Shown: positions 42,707 to 51,981, counted from the first letter of the stretch. The stretch is DNA of 64,000 nt from Qipengyuania_B sp965214525 (GCA_965214525.1 OZ243959.1:248001-312000); one strand, 5' to 3'. Made by a program: numbers and translations. Notes: a model not told the origin generated them from the sequence alone.

Positions 42707-42999
42707 TGGTGGGTTCCCTTCTTCTCGGCGAGCAAGCGATCGAGTTCGCGCAGCTTCTCGTTATTGACTTCGCGATCGCGCATCAGTTTGGCAGGACGGA
42801 AATCGACATGATCGGCGGCGACTAGACGCTCGACGGTCTCCATCCGTTCGTCCAGCCGCTTGGCAAGGTGGTAAAGCTCGTCGAGCAGAACCTCGTCGTC
42901 ATTCGTGATGGAGCCTGCCTGCTTCCACTTCGTGATGTAGTGTAGGATGATCCACGGCAAGGCGATGAAGATCGCGGCGACAACTAGCACTTCCTCCAT
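42703..42999 (-). CDS. pspB: Phage shock protein B
   Basis: 98 residues. An N-terminal helix (VLVVAAIFIALPWIILHYI) precedes a coiled coil with AKRLDERMETVERLVAADH, the PspB signature region, and a longer-than-usual C-terminal helix (NNEKLRELDRLLAEKK). It partners PspC in signal transduction to PspA/PspF. It begins 3 bases after pspA. Confidence 0.92.
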   Translation of the reverse strand: MEEVLVVAAIFIALPWIILHYITKWKQAGSITNDDEVLLDELYHLAKRLDERMETVERLVAADHVDFRPAKLMRDREVNNEKLRELDRLLAEKKGTHQ

Positions 43000-43002
43000 G
43001 GC

Positions 43003-43689
43003 TTAGCCCTCCTTCTGCTCGTCGCTTTTGCCGAGTGAGCGTTTCAGTTCTTCAAGCTCCGCGTCCACCTTGTCGCTGCCTTCCAGCGCGGCGATCTCGT
43101 CCGACAGGCTCGGCCGGTTGCTGCTGTCCAGCTTCAATGCGTCGGCGCGTCCTTCGGCATAATCGACCCGCCGTTCCAGCTGATCGAAGCGGCTCAGCGC
43201 CTCGTCGGTGCGCTCCGTACTCATCAGGGTACGCAGTTTCACGCGGTTCTCCGCGCTTTCCAGCCGCGCCGCGATGGCAGTCTGCCGGCTGCGGGCTTCG
43301 CGCAGGCGTTGTTGCAGCTTCTGGATGTCCTGCTCGTAGGCGCGCAGCGCATCGTCAAGCACCGCGATCTCTTCCTTCAACTGCACCGACATGTCGGCCG
43401 CCTTGTTCTTCTCGACCAGGGCCGCGCGGGCCAAGTCCTCCCGATCCTTTGATAGCGCCAGTTGTGCTTTCTCCGCCCAGTCGCTCTGCAGTTTGTCGAG
43501 CTTTACCGTGTGACGGTGCATCTCCTTCTGATCGGCGATGGTGCGGGCGGCCGAAGCGCGCACTTCGACCAGCGTTTCCTCCATCTCCATGATGATCATG
43601 CGGATCATCTTGGTCGGGTCGTCCGCCTTGTCGAGCATGTCGTTGAAATTGGCCGCGACGATGTCGCGAGTACGGGAAAAGATACCCAT
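43003..43689 (-). CDS. pspA: Phage shock protein A
   Basis: 228 residues, PspA/Vipp1/ESCRT-III-like helical protein. It starts MGIFSRTRDIVAANFNDMLD with the membrane-binding amphipathic helix, then PTKMIRMIIMEMEETLVEVR and long coiled coils. It binds stressed membranes and inhibits PspF when stress is absent. The start is chosen from the conserved N terminus and a GGAG about 9 bases upstream. The frame stays open for about 80 further codons back to an ATG at 43929, giving Pro/Arg-rich sequence that is unlikely to be PspA. Confidence 0.95.
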   Translation of the reverse strand: MGIFSRTRDIVAANFNDMLDKADDPTKMIRMIIMEMEETLVEVRASAARTIADQKEMHRHTVKLDKLQSDWAEKAQLALSKDREDLARAALVEKNKAADMSVQLKEEIAVLDDALRAYEQDIQKLQQRLREARSRQTAIAARLESAENRVKLRTLMSTERTDEALSRFDQLERRVDYAEGRADALKLDSSNRPSLSDEIAALEGSDKVDAELEELKRSLGKSDEQKEG

Positions 43690-43925
43690 CAAGGTTGCTC
43701 CGTTGAAAAAGTCTTCCGGACCCTTGGCGGTCCGACGATAGTGAAAGGCATCCGTCTCAGGCCGAGCGTGCGTAGGTATGCGACGCAACCGTTCCACCTC
43801 GCGATCGACCCGTGCTGCCCGCGATCGGCCTGGCGCCGCTTCCGGGTCCAGCGCTCCCGCGTCCGCAGGGGTATCGGACGACGGGAGCGCCGAAGGCGAG
43901 CCGGGCTTGCGAGGCGGGGAACCGC

Positions 43926-44078
43926 TCATGCCGAACCGTTTGTAAGCGCCGCGAGGCCGGGCGGCGTCGGCGCAGGCGCACCGATCATTGGCCCGGCCAA
44001 TATCAGCAGGCATGTTGCGGCAATGCTTGCCACGGCCGCTTTGCCGAGTTTGGTGGCGAGAAAGTGTGGATCGAGCAT
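43926..44078 (-). CDS. 50-residue membrane ORF at the head of the psp operon
   Basis: MLDPHFLATKLGKAAVASIA begins a 50-residue ORF with one hydrophobic helix (about 13-33) and a Pro/Gly/Ala-rich tail. It is the first ORF after the sigma-54 promoter at 44112-44127: the predicted transcript would start near 44101, leaving a 22-base leader with GAAGGA 7-8 bases before the ATG. The stop overlaps an ATG (43929) by ATGA. No known family. A psp-related membrane peptide is inferred from position only. The 236 bases between it and pspA have no recognised gene. Confidence 0.6.
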   Translation of the reverse strand: MLDPHFLATKLGKAAVASIAATCLLILAGPMIGAPAPTPPGLAALTNGSA

Positions 44079-44111
44079 CAGTTCATCCTTCGTGGGTCTT
44101 TTCTCTGATGT

Positions 44112-44127
44112 TGCAACAGGCGTGCCA
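44112..44127 (-). promoter_or_regulatory. Sigma-54 promoter of the psp operon
   Basis: On the minus strand the sequence reads TGGCACGCCTGTTGCA, a perfect match to the sigma-54 consensus TGGCAC-N5-TTGCA with GG and GC elements in register. It lies between the divergently oriented pspF (an enhancer-binding protein) and the psp genes, 34 bases before the first small ORF. PspF binding sites should lie upstream, toward 44130-44226. Confidence 0.93.
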
Positions 44128-44226
44128 AGTTGAAGAATCACGCGTTTGTGCGGTTCCGCACGACCGGGTTTGGCGGGACGTGGCGTATCTTGCCAAATCT
44201 TGGCGATTTTCGCATATACCGCGCAT

Positions 44227-45264
44227 ATGGAACGCGAAGGCCAATTCATCGGGCAATCCGGCGCTTTTCTCGATGCCATCGAGCGTACGAGCCGCGCTGC
44301 CCCCATGCGCCGCCCAGTGCTGGTGATCGGCGAGCGGGGGACGGGGAAGGAACTGATCGCGGAGCGGCTGCATCGCTTGTCTCCGCGATGGGGCGAGCCG
44401 CTCATCACCGTCAACTGTGCCGCTCTTCCCGAGACCCTGATCGAGGCGGAACTGTTTGGACACGAGGCTGGGGCCTTTACCGGCGCGACGAAGACAAGGG
44501 CCGGGCGGTTCGAGGAGGCGGACAAGGGCACCCTGTTCCTCGACGAGTTAGGCACCATGTCGATGGCGGCGCAGGAGCGCTTGCTGCGCGCTGTCGAGTA
44601 CGGCGAGGTGACGCGCATCGGCACCTCGCGCCCCCTGCGGGTCGATGTGCGGATAGTGGCTGCGACGAACGAGGACCTGCCGGAACGGGCAGGGCGTGGC
44701 ACGTTCCGGGCCGACCTCCTCGACCGGCTGAGCTTCGAGGTCATCACCCTGCCGCCCTTGCGCGCGCGCGAAGGTGACGTGGCGGTATTGGCTGATTATT
44801 TCGGGCGCCGCATGGCTGCCGAACTCGGCTGGGAAGATTGGCCGGGCTATGCGGCGCATGTAGCCGAGGAACTGGAACATTACGCCTGGCCCGGCAATGT
44901 GCGCGAATTACGCAACGTGGTGGAGCGCGCCGTCTACCGCTGGAACGACTGGAGCGAACCCATCGGCCATGTGCAATTCGACCCGTTCGACAGTCCGTGG
45001 AAGCCGGTCAATCGTTCGGCGGTGGAAGGTCACGTAACGCAGCGCGCCGATGTGGCCGCCTCGCCTAGTACCCCGACTGCACCTACTCAATACGACGCCA
45101 TCATGGACCTACGCGCAGAAGTCGATGAACATGAACGGCGCATCGTGGAGCATCACCTGGGTGCCAATCGCTGGAATCAGCGTCAAACGGCCAAGGCGCT
45201 GGGCGTGACGTACGATCAGCTGCGCCACTGCATAAAGAAGCATGGCTTGATGGAGGATAGCTGA
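44227..45264 (+). CDS. pspF: PspF, sigma-54-dependent activator of the psp operon
   Basis: 345 residues. It lacks a receiver domain, as in PspF. The AAA+ domain starts FIGQSGAFLDAIERTSR; Walker A is GERGTGKELIAE, the sigma-54-contacting loop is GAFTGATK and Walker B is GTLFLDELGTM. A C-terminal Fis-type helix-turn-helix ends the protein (NQRQTAKALGVTYDQLRHCI). ATG at 44227 gives the standard N terminus. It is divergent from the psp operon and held inactive by PspA in unstressed cells. Confidence 0.95.
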   Translation: MEREGQFIGQSGAFLDAIERTSRAAPMRRPVLVIGERGTGKELIAERLHRLSPRWGEPLITVNCAALPETLIEAELFGHEAGAFTGATKTRAGRFEEADKGTLFLDELGTMSMAAQERLLRAVEYGEVTRIGTSRPLRVDVRIVAATNEDLPERAGRGTFRADLLDRLSFEVITLPPLRAREGDVAVLADYFGRRMAAELGWEDWPGYAAHVAEELEHYAWPGNVRELRNVVERAVYRWNDWSEPIGHVQFDPFDSPWKPVNRSAVEGHVTQRADVAASPSTPTAPTQYDAIMDLRAEVDEHERRIVEHHLGANRWNQRQTAKALGVTYDQLRHCIKKHGLMEDS

Positions 45265-45340
45265 CCTACATTTCTAGACGCGGATACGACATAGCGCCAA
45301 ATTAGACGTTCCTTAACCCTACCACGCGCAAGGTGGTCGG

Positions 45341-45721
45341 ATGACCAGCCTCTCCCAACCCATGCTGAGCGCCGCGACGGGTCAGCGCAAGTTCGCCCGG
45401 GCGCGGGTGCATTTGCCGGCGAAGCTGGTACTGTTCACCGGCACGTCGCAATGTGTGCTGATCGACTTGTCTTGTGGCGGGGTCCGCATAACGGCCGGCG
45501 TCCCTCCGCGGGTGGGGGCAATGGCGGTCATCGAATGCCAGACACTCGAATTGTTCGGGACCGTCAAATGGCTGTCGGAACACACTTGCGGCATCCATTT
45601 CGATGAACTCATCCCGGTCGAAACGGTCATATCGATGCGTCATACCGCCGATCGCTATGCCGGCGAAGCCCGCCGCGACGTTATGGAACACGCACGCTTG
45701 TGGGCGCAAGGCCGAAGGTAG
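45341..45721 (+). CDS. PilZ-domain protein
   Basis: 126 residues, a single PilZ domain. The c-di-GMP-binding motifs are RKFARAR (RxxxR-like) near 16-22 and DLSCGG (DxSxxG) near 44-49. A beta-barrel with FGTVKWLSEHTCGIHFDE follows. It is probably a stand-alone c-di-GMP receptor affecting motility, adhesion or exopolysaccharide. No partner gene is adjacent; it has its own terminator. Confidence 0.87.
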   Translation: MTSLSQPMLSAATGQRKFARARVHLPAKLVLFTGTSQCVLIDLSCGGVRITAGVPPRVGAMAVIECQTLELFGTVKWLSEHTCGIHFDELIPVETVISMRHTADRYAGEARRDVMEHARLWAQGRR

Positions 45722-45729
45722 CACGCCTT

Positions 45730-45755
45730 AGCCGCAAATAGCGGCTTGCCTTTTT
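45730..45755 (+). terminator. Rho-independent terminator after the PilZ gene
   Basis: The stem AGCCGC pairs with GCGGCT around an AAATA loop, followed by TGCCTTTTT. It lies 8 bases after the stop codon and separates the PilZ gene from the rimP-nusA operon. Confidence 0.82.
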
Positions 45756-45873
45756 CCGTTCGAGAGCCTAGCTAGCTGGGCATCCCGACATTGTGATTGT
45801 GCGATTAGGGGCTGGCGCCGCGAGGGGCCGGCACCAAACCGCATTGTCGCATCCGTCGCAATTCGGAGAAGCC

Positions 45874-46440
45874 ATGCCGGACCTTTCGCGCCTCCAAGCG
45901 ATCATCGAACCCGAAGCCAAGGCTCTGGGGTTGGATCTGGTGCGCGTGAAGATGATGCCGTCCGAAGCGGGCGACGGGGGTGAGGCCCTGCAGATCATGG
46001 CGGAAGATCCGGCCACCGGGCAAATGGTGATCGATCAATGTGCCGCCCTGTCGCGCCGCGTATCGGACCGGATCGAAGCCTTGGAAGATCAGGGCGAGGT
46101 GCTGATTCCCGGAACCTACCATCTTGAAGTGTCCAGCCCCGGTATCGACCGTCCGCTTACCCGGCGAGCCGACTTCTCGCAGTGGGCCGGGCACGAGGCC
46201 AAGCTCAGCTTGGACAAGAATTACGACGGACAGCGCAATTACCGGGGGATGTTGAAAGGCTTGGAGGGTGATATGATCATTCTCCACGACCGGAAGGACG
46301 GGCAGATAAGCCTGCCCTTCGATATGCTGCATTCGGCCAAGCTGGTTTTGACAGACGCGTTGATTGCCGCCACCAAACCGCTCGACACCGCAGGTGCCGA
46401 CGAAGTGTACGAACAAGAAGAAGAGAAGGCTGACGACTGA
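45874..46440 (+). CDS. rimP: Ribosome maturation factor RimP
   Basis: 188 residues. The N-terminal alpha/beta domain has IIEPEAKALGLDLVRVKM and CAALSRRVSDRIEA; YHLEVSSPGIDRPLTR is the RimP signature; an Sm-like C-terminal domain follows and the end is acidic. It is needed for 30S subunit maturation. ATG at 45874 follows CGGAGAA. It heads the translation cluster and overlaps nusA by one base. Confidence 0.94.
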   Translation: MPDLSRLQAIIEPEAKALGLDLVRVKMMPSEAGDGGEALQIMAEDPATGQMVIDQCAALSRRVSDRIEALEDQGEVLIPGTYHLEVSSPGIDRPLTRRADFSQWAGHEAKLSLDKNYDGQRNYRGMLKGLEGDMIILHDRKDGQISLPFDMLHSAKLVLTDALIAATKPLDTAGADEVYEQEEEKADD

Positions 46441-48137
46441 TGGCCACTGCTATTTCCGCCAACAAGGCAGAACTCCTTGCGATCGCGACTTCCGTCGCTT
46501 CGGAAAAGATGATCGACAAGGCGATCGTCATCGAAGCGATGGAGGAGGCGATCCAGAAGTCGGCGCGCAATCGCTATGGTTCGGAGAATGACATCCGCGC
46601 CAAGCTCGATCCGCAAACGGGCGAGTTGCGGTTGTGGCGGGTGGTGGAAGTGGTCGAAGAGGTCGAGGACTATTTCAAGCAGGTCGACGTGGCGCAGGCG
46701 CAGAAGCTGCAAGACGGCGTAAGTGTGGGCGATTTCATCGTCGATCCGCTGCCGCCCGTCGATCTTGGCCGGATCGACGCGCAATCCGCCAAGCAAGTGA
46801 TCTTCCAGAAGGTCCGCGATGCGGAGCGGGAGCGACAATACGAAGAGTTCAAGGATCGCGCGGGCGAGATCATCACCGGCGTCATCAAATCGGTCGAATT
46901 CGGCCATGTGATCGTCAATCTCGGACGTGCCGAAGGCGTGATCCGGCGCGATCAGCAGATTCCCCGCGAAGCCGCGCGGGTGGGAGAGCGCATTCGTTCG
47001 CTGATCACCAAGGTGGAGCGGAACAATCGCGGGCAGCAGATATTCCTCAGCCGCGCCGCGCCCGACTTCATGCGCAAGCTGTTCGCGCAGGAAGTGCCGG
47101 AAATCTACGACGGCATCATCGAGATCAAGGCCGCCGCGCGCGATCCCGGCAGCCGGGCAAAGATCGGCGTGATCAGCCATGACAGTTCGATCGATCCGGT
47201 TGGCGCCTGCGTTGGCATGAAGGGCAGCCGCGTCCAGGCGGTCGTGCAGGAATTGCAGGGCGAGAAGATCGATATCATTCCGTGGTCCGAAGACACCGCG
47301 ACCTTCGTCGTGAATGCCTTGCAACCTGCGACGGTTAGCCGGGTTGTGCTGGACGAGGAAGAGAGCCGGATCGAGGTTGTCGTGCCGGACGATCAATTGT
47401 CGCTCGCCATCGGTCGGCGTGGGCAGAATGTCCGCCTGGCAAGTCAATTGACCGGACATCAGATCGATATCATGACCGAGGAAGAGTCGAGCGAGCGCCG
47501 CCAGAAGGAATTCGCCGAACGCTCCAAGATGTTCGAGGAAGAGCTGGACGTCGACGAGACGTTGTCGCAATTGCTGGTGGCCGAAGGGTTCGCCGAACTG
47601 GAAGAGGTCGCCTACGTGTCGCTCGACGAACTGGCGGGTATCGAAGGGTTCGATGAAGATTTGGCCGAGGAACTGCAAAGCCGGGCGACCGAGGCGCTGG
47701 AGCGGCAGGAAGCATCGCACCGCGAGGCGCGCCGCGAACTGGGCGTGGAAGACGATCTGGCGGAAATGCCGCATCTGACCGAAGGGATGCTGGTGACGCT
47801 GGGCAAGGCGGGGATCAAGACACTGGACGATCTTGCCGACCTGGCGACTGATGAACTTATCGCCAAGCGGCGTGAGGGGCCGCGCCGCCGCACGCCAGTG
47901 GAAGGCCCGCAATTGCGGCGTCCTACCCCGCAGCGCGAGCAGGACAAGGGTGGCATCCTTGGCGATTACGGCTTGAGCGAAGAACAGGGCAACGAGATCA
48001 TCATGAGCGCGCGCGCCCATTGGTTCGAGGATGAGGAACCAATGACGGCAGCCGGTTCGGACGAAGGTTCTTCGGCCGACGTTCCGGCGGATGACGCCCA
48101 AACACAGGAGGCCGCCGATGCGGACTCCACCCAATGA
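46440..48137 (+). CDS. nusA: Transcription elongation/termination factor NusA
   Basis: 565 residues. It has an RNA-polymerase-binding NTD, an S1 domain (ITGVIKSVEFGHVIVNLGRAE), KH1 and KH2 (VGACVGMKGSRVQAVVQEL; LSLAIGRRGQNVRLASQL) and two C-terminal helix-hairpin-helix acidic repeats. It modulates pausing, termination and antitermination. Start overlaps the rimP stop (TGATG); the end overlaps the ylxR start by 20 bases. Confidence 0.97.
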   Translation: MATAISANKAELLAIATSVASEKMIDKAIVIEAMEEAIQKSARNRYGSENDIRAKLDPQTGELRLWRVVEVVEEVEDYFKQVDVAQAQKLQDGVSVGDFIVDPLPPVDLGRIDAQSAKQVIFQKVRDAERERQYEEFKDRAGEIITGVIKSVEFGHVIVNLGRAEGVIRRDQQIPREAARVGERIRSLITKVERNNRGQQIFLSRAAPDFMRKLFAQEVPEIYDGIIEIKAAARDPGSRAKIGVISHDSSIDPVGACVGMKGSRVQAVVQELQGEKIDIIPWSEDTATFVVNALQPATVSRVVLDEEESRIEVVVPDDQLSLAIGRRGQNVRLASQLTGHQIDIMTEEESSERRQKEFAERSKMFEEELDVDETLSQLLVAEGFAELEEVAYVSLDELAGIEGFDEDLAEELQSRATEALERQEASHREARRELGVEDDLAEMPHLTEGMLVTLGKAGIKTLDDLADLATDELIAKRREGPRRRTPVEGPQLRRPTPQREQDKGGILGDYGLSEEQGNEIIMSARAHWFEDEEPMTAAGSDEGSSADVPADDAQTQEAADADSTQ

Positions 48138-48945
48138 TCGCCTGACGTTCGAACAGCGCAAGGCCTCTTCCCGATCTGGGGGAGGAGCGGGAGAGGGTGC
48201 GTTCGCGCCCGGAATGGACGCGTCCGCGCCCCGTTCGGCGGCCGCAGGCAAGCCGAGCGAGCGGCGCTGTATCCTGACCAAGCGGGCCGGACGCCGGGAC
48301 GAGATGATCCGCTTGGCCCTGTCGCCGACCGGAGAAGTGGCGCCCGATCTGCACGAGCGGGCACCAGGGCGGGGCGCATGGATAACGGCCGATCGCCCAA
48401 TGCTTGAAACAGCTATCGCCGATGGCCAGCTTCGTGGCGGATTGGCGCGTGCGTTCAAGGCCGGCACGCTGGTCATTCCCGACGAGCTGCCGGAGCTTGT
48501 GGAGGCGGGATTGGAGCGATCGCTGCTCGATCGGCTGGGGCTGGAACTGCGTTGTGGCAATCTGCTGCTGGGAACGCAACGTATCGACAAGGCGGCGCGC
48601 GAAGGCAGGGTGACGGCACTCTATCATGCGCGCGATGCCAGTGCCGACGGCTCGGCGAAACTCGACCAGGCCTGGCGTGTGGGTACCATGCGGGAAGGTT
48701 CCGGGCAGACCGGCACGGACTTGCCACTGGACCGTTCGGCGCTGTCTGTGGCATTGGGCCGCGAGAACGTCGTCCATCTGGCTTTGTTGGACGCAGGTGC
48801 TGCGGACCGGGTTGCTCGGGCAGTCGGGCGGATGGTGCGGTATGTTGGGGCGAAGGCTGCAGCGCCGACCGCCCCTCAAGCGAAGATTGACGGCGAAGGC
48901 GACGCGCAGCGTATCGACGCCGATATGGAATATGTGAAGGAATGA
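48118..48945 (+). CDS. YlxR-family RNA-binding protein (DUF448 plus L7Ae-like domain)
   Basis: 275 residues. An N-terminal DUF448/YlxR domain (ERRCILTKRAGRRDEMIRLA and GRGAWITADR) is followed by a C-terminal L7Ae-like fold (about 140-250), the two-domain form common in alphaproteobacteria. It binds RNA, and a role in transcription or ribosome assembly is inferred. ATG at 48118 (MRTPPNDRL) overlaps nusA by 20 bases. The stop overlaps a possible infB start. Confidence 0.88.
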   Translation: MRTPPNDRLTFEQRKASSRSGGGAGEGAFAPGMDASAPRSAAAGKPSERRCILTKRAGRRDEMIRLALSPTGEVAPDLHERAPGRGAWITADRPMLETAIADGQLRGGLARAFKAGTLVIPDELPELVEAGLERSLLDRLGLELRCGNLLLGTQRIDKAAREGRVTALYHARDASADGSAKLDQAWRVGTMREGSGQTGTDLPLDRSALSVALGRENVVHLALLDAGAADRVARAVGRMVRYVGAKAAAPTAPQAKIDGEGDAQRIDADMEYVKE

Positions 48946-48953
48946 CAGGCATT

Positions 48954-51520
48954 ATGAGCGACGAAGACAACAAGCCCCGCGAACGCAAGCCGCTCGGCCT
49001 GAAACGTTCGGTGGAGGCTGGCGAAGTCAAGCAGACGTTCAGCCACGGCCGCACCAATAAGGTCGCGGTCGAGGTGAAGCGCCGTCGCAAGCTGCTGAAG
49101 CCCGGCGAAACGCCGTCTTCTACGCCGGAAGCCGAACCAACTCCGGCGCCCGCGCCCGCACCCGCGCCCGCGCCGACGCCAATGGCGAAGACGCCTGCTC
49201 CGAAGCCAGCGACGTCGGACGAGACACCGCAGGAACGTGTCGCTCGCCTTCAGCGGGAAGCGGAGGAAGAGCGGCTGCGGCTAACCGAAGAGGCGGGCAA
49301 ACGCGAAGAGGAAGAGCGGGTCCGTGCAGCCGAAGAGGAGAAGCGGCGTGCGACCGATGCGCGCAAGGCGGAAGCAAAGCCCGCAGAGCCGGCCGGGACT
49401 TCCGCCGACACGGTTGCCGAGGAAACGCCCGGGACGGGCGTTGGCACCGCGGAAGATGGCACTGCGGAAGATGGCACACAAGCAGGAGCCGATACCGACG
49501 ATGCCGCGGCTGCACCTGCGCCGCGCAGGTTCACGCCAGTCGCCCGGCCCGAACCCAAGAAGACGGAGAAGAAGAAGAAGGACGACAAGCGCGTCGCGCC
49601 GACAAGGCGAATGAGCGGGCCGACAAGCGCCGCTCTGGCAAGCTATCGGTCACCAAGGCGCTGAACGAGGACGAGGGACGGCGCGCCCGCTCGCTTGCCG
49701 CGCTGAAGCGCGCGCGCGAAAAGGATCGTCGCTTGCAAGGCGGCGGATCGTCGAAACCACGCGAAAAGCAGAGCCGCGACGTGATCGTCCCCGAAGCCAT
49801 CACGGTTCAGGAACTGGCCAACCGCATGGCGGAGAAAGGCGCGGACCTTGTCAAAGCCCTGTTCAACATGGGAATGATGGTCACCGTCAATCAGACCATC
49901 GATCAGGACACCGCCGAATTGCTCGTCGAGGAGTTCGGTCATCGGATCGAGCGCGTTTCCGAGGCGGATGTCGATATCGCTCCGTCGGAAGAAAAGGATG
50001 CCGAGGAAACCCTGCGCCCCCGTCCGCCGGTGGTCACGATCATGGGCCATGTCGATCACGGCAAGACCAGCCTGCTCGATGCATTGCGCGGCACCAACAT
50101 GACCAAGGGCGAAGCCGGAGGCATCACGCAGCATATCGGCAGCTATCAGGTGAAGACGAAGAGGGGCGACCTGGTCACGTTCCTGGATACGCCGGGTCAC
50201 GCGGCGTTTACCGAAATGCGCGCTCGCGGTGCCAACGTCACCGACTTGGTGGTACTGGTCGTGGCGGCGGACGACGGGATCATGCCGCAGACGATCGAAG
50301 CCATCAATCACACCAAGGCCGCAGGCGTGCCGATGATCGTCGCCATCAACAAGATCGACAAGCCGGAAGCCAACCCGCAAAAGATCCGCGAACGCCTGCT
50401 GGAGCACGAAGTCATCGTCGAGGCGATGAGCGGCGACGTGCAGGATGTCGAGGTCTCCGCGACGAAGAAGACCGGGCTCGACGATCTGCTCGATGCGATC
50501 GGGTTGCAAGCTGAACTGCTCGATCTCAAGGCGAGGCCCGACCGCGAGGCGGAAGCAATCGTGATCGAGGCCCAGCTCGACAAGGGTCGCGGCCCCGTTG
50601 CAACAGTGCTGGTAACCCGCGGCACCTTGCGCAGGGGTGACACGTTCGTCGTCGGCACGCAAAGCGGTCGGGTGCGCGCGATCGTTGATGATGGCGGCAA
50701 GCAAATCAAGGAAGCCGGCCCTTCCATGCCGGTCGAGGTGCTGGGGCTTGGCGGTGTGCCGATGGCAGGCGATCAGATGACCGTAGTGGAGAACGAGCAG
50801 CGCGCCCGCGAAGTCAGTCAGTATCGCCAGGAGAAGGCCACCGAAAAACGCACGGCGCTGGCTCCGACCAGCTTCGATACGATGTTCAACAACCTCGCCT
50901 CGGATGTCATCGAGTTTCCAGTGGTAGTGAAGGCAGATGTGCAAGGGTCGGTAGAGGCGATAAACACCGCGCTCCACAACCTGTCGAACGACGACATCAA
51001 GGTGCGCGTGCTGCATGCAGGGGTGGGCGCGATCACGGAAAGCGATGTGACCCTGGCAGCCGCGTCGGGCGCGCCGATCATCGGTTTCAACGTGCGCCCC
51101 AACGCCAAGGCGCGTGATCTGGTGAAGCGCGATAACGTCGAGATGAAATATTTCGACGTTATCTATCATTTGACCGACGAGATCACCAAGGAGATGCTGG
51201 GCGAACTCGGGCCGCTCAAGGTCGAGAACGTGGTGGGCCGCGCTGAAGTCAAGCAAGTCTTCCCCGCCGGCAAGAAGGACAAGGCTGCCGGTTTGCTGGT
51301 GCTGGAAGGAACCATCCGCAAGGGGCTGTTTGCCCGGCTTACGCGCGAGGATGTCATTGTATCGGCCACCACGATCGCTTCGCTGCGGCGCTTCAAGGAC
51401 GATGTCGACGAGGTGCGCGCCGGGCTGGAATGCGGGGTCGTGCTGGAAGACACGAACGACATCAAGGCAGGAGATAACCTCGAAGTGTTCGAGGTCGAGG
51501 AACGGGAGCGGACATTGTAA
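48954..51520 (+). CDS. infB: Translation initiation factor IF-2, reading frame broken near 49595
   Basis: The first frame (48954 to a stop at 49662-49664) encodes the IF-2 N terminus (KPLGLKRSVEAGEVKQTFSH), a Pro/Ala stretch and a Glu/Arg/Lys-rich coil, ending KKKKDDKR. The rest of IF-2 continues in another frame from about 49598: ADKANERADKRRSGKLSVTK, then ALNEDEGRRARSLAALKRAR. After that come the IF-2 N domain, the G domain (MGHVDHGKTSLLD, DTPGHAAF, NKID) and domains II-IV up to 51520. Both parts look intact, so one base appears lost around 49591-49600 in a GCGCGTCGCGCC run. infB is essential, so a sequencing error is the first explanation. Alternatives are programmed frameshifting or use of an internal start (the first in the second frame is a TTG at 49733). 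Confidence 0.9.
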
Positions 51521-51565
51521 GGGTTTCGCCGGAGAACGTCATCTTCTGCGATTTTGGATCAAATT

Positions 51566-51967
51566 ATGGCCAGCCTGCTATCATCGTCTCCTCTCCCGCC
51601 TTGCGCACAAACGCTGGGTTGGAAGTTGATCGCTGAATATCCGGAGGAGGGGCGCATCGAGATTGCCTTTGACCCGAACGAGACGATGCTCAATCCGAGA
51701 GGAAGCGTGCAGGGCGGGTTCGTCGCCGCCATGCTCGATGATACGATGGGACCGGCGCTTGTCTCCTCGAGCGGCGATCTCGAGGCGCCCGTCTCCCTCG
51801 ATTTGAATGTCACCTTCGTCCAGCCTGTTCTGCCTGGTCGGTTGATCGGCAAGGGTCGCGTTGTCAGCCGAACAAAGACCATAGCCTTCCTTGAGGCTGA
51901 ATTGTTCGACGAGGCAGGCAATCTGCTCGCCCGAGCGACCTCCACTGCGAAAATCGTGCCGATCTAG
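51566..51967 (+). CDS. PaaI-family thioesterase
   Basis: 133 residues, hot-dog fold. Motif NPRGSVQGGFVAAMLDDTMG is typical of PaaI/YdiI-like acyl-CoA thioesterases with the catalytic Asp in MLDD. Cytoplasmic; substrate unknown. ATG at 51566. It lies 45 bases after infB on the same strand and may be read from the nusA-infB operon, although it is not part of the conserved cluster. Confidence 0.85.
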   Translation: MASLLSSSPLPPCAQTLGWKLIAEYPEEGRIEIAFDPNETMLNPRGSVQGGFVAAMLDDTMGPALVSSSGDLEAPVSLDLNVTFVQPVLPGRLIGKGRVVSRTKTIAFLEAELFDEAGNLLARATSTAKIVPI

Positions 51968-51981
51968 ATTTTGTCGGCGCG

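Noticed and set aside
44170..44200. Second sigma-54 promoter (TGGC...TTGC) toward pspF on the plus strand
   Set aside because: The GG and GC elements are two bases too close for sigma-54 recognition.
46239..48590. 783-codon minus-strand open frame opposite rimP, nusA and ylxR
   Set aside because: Arg/Leu/His-rich translation typical of antisense frames; the plus-strand genes are unambiguous.
49643..51256. 537-codon minus-strand open frame opposite infB
   Set aside because: Antisense shadow of the IF-2 G domain; no recognisable protein features.
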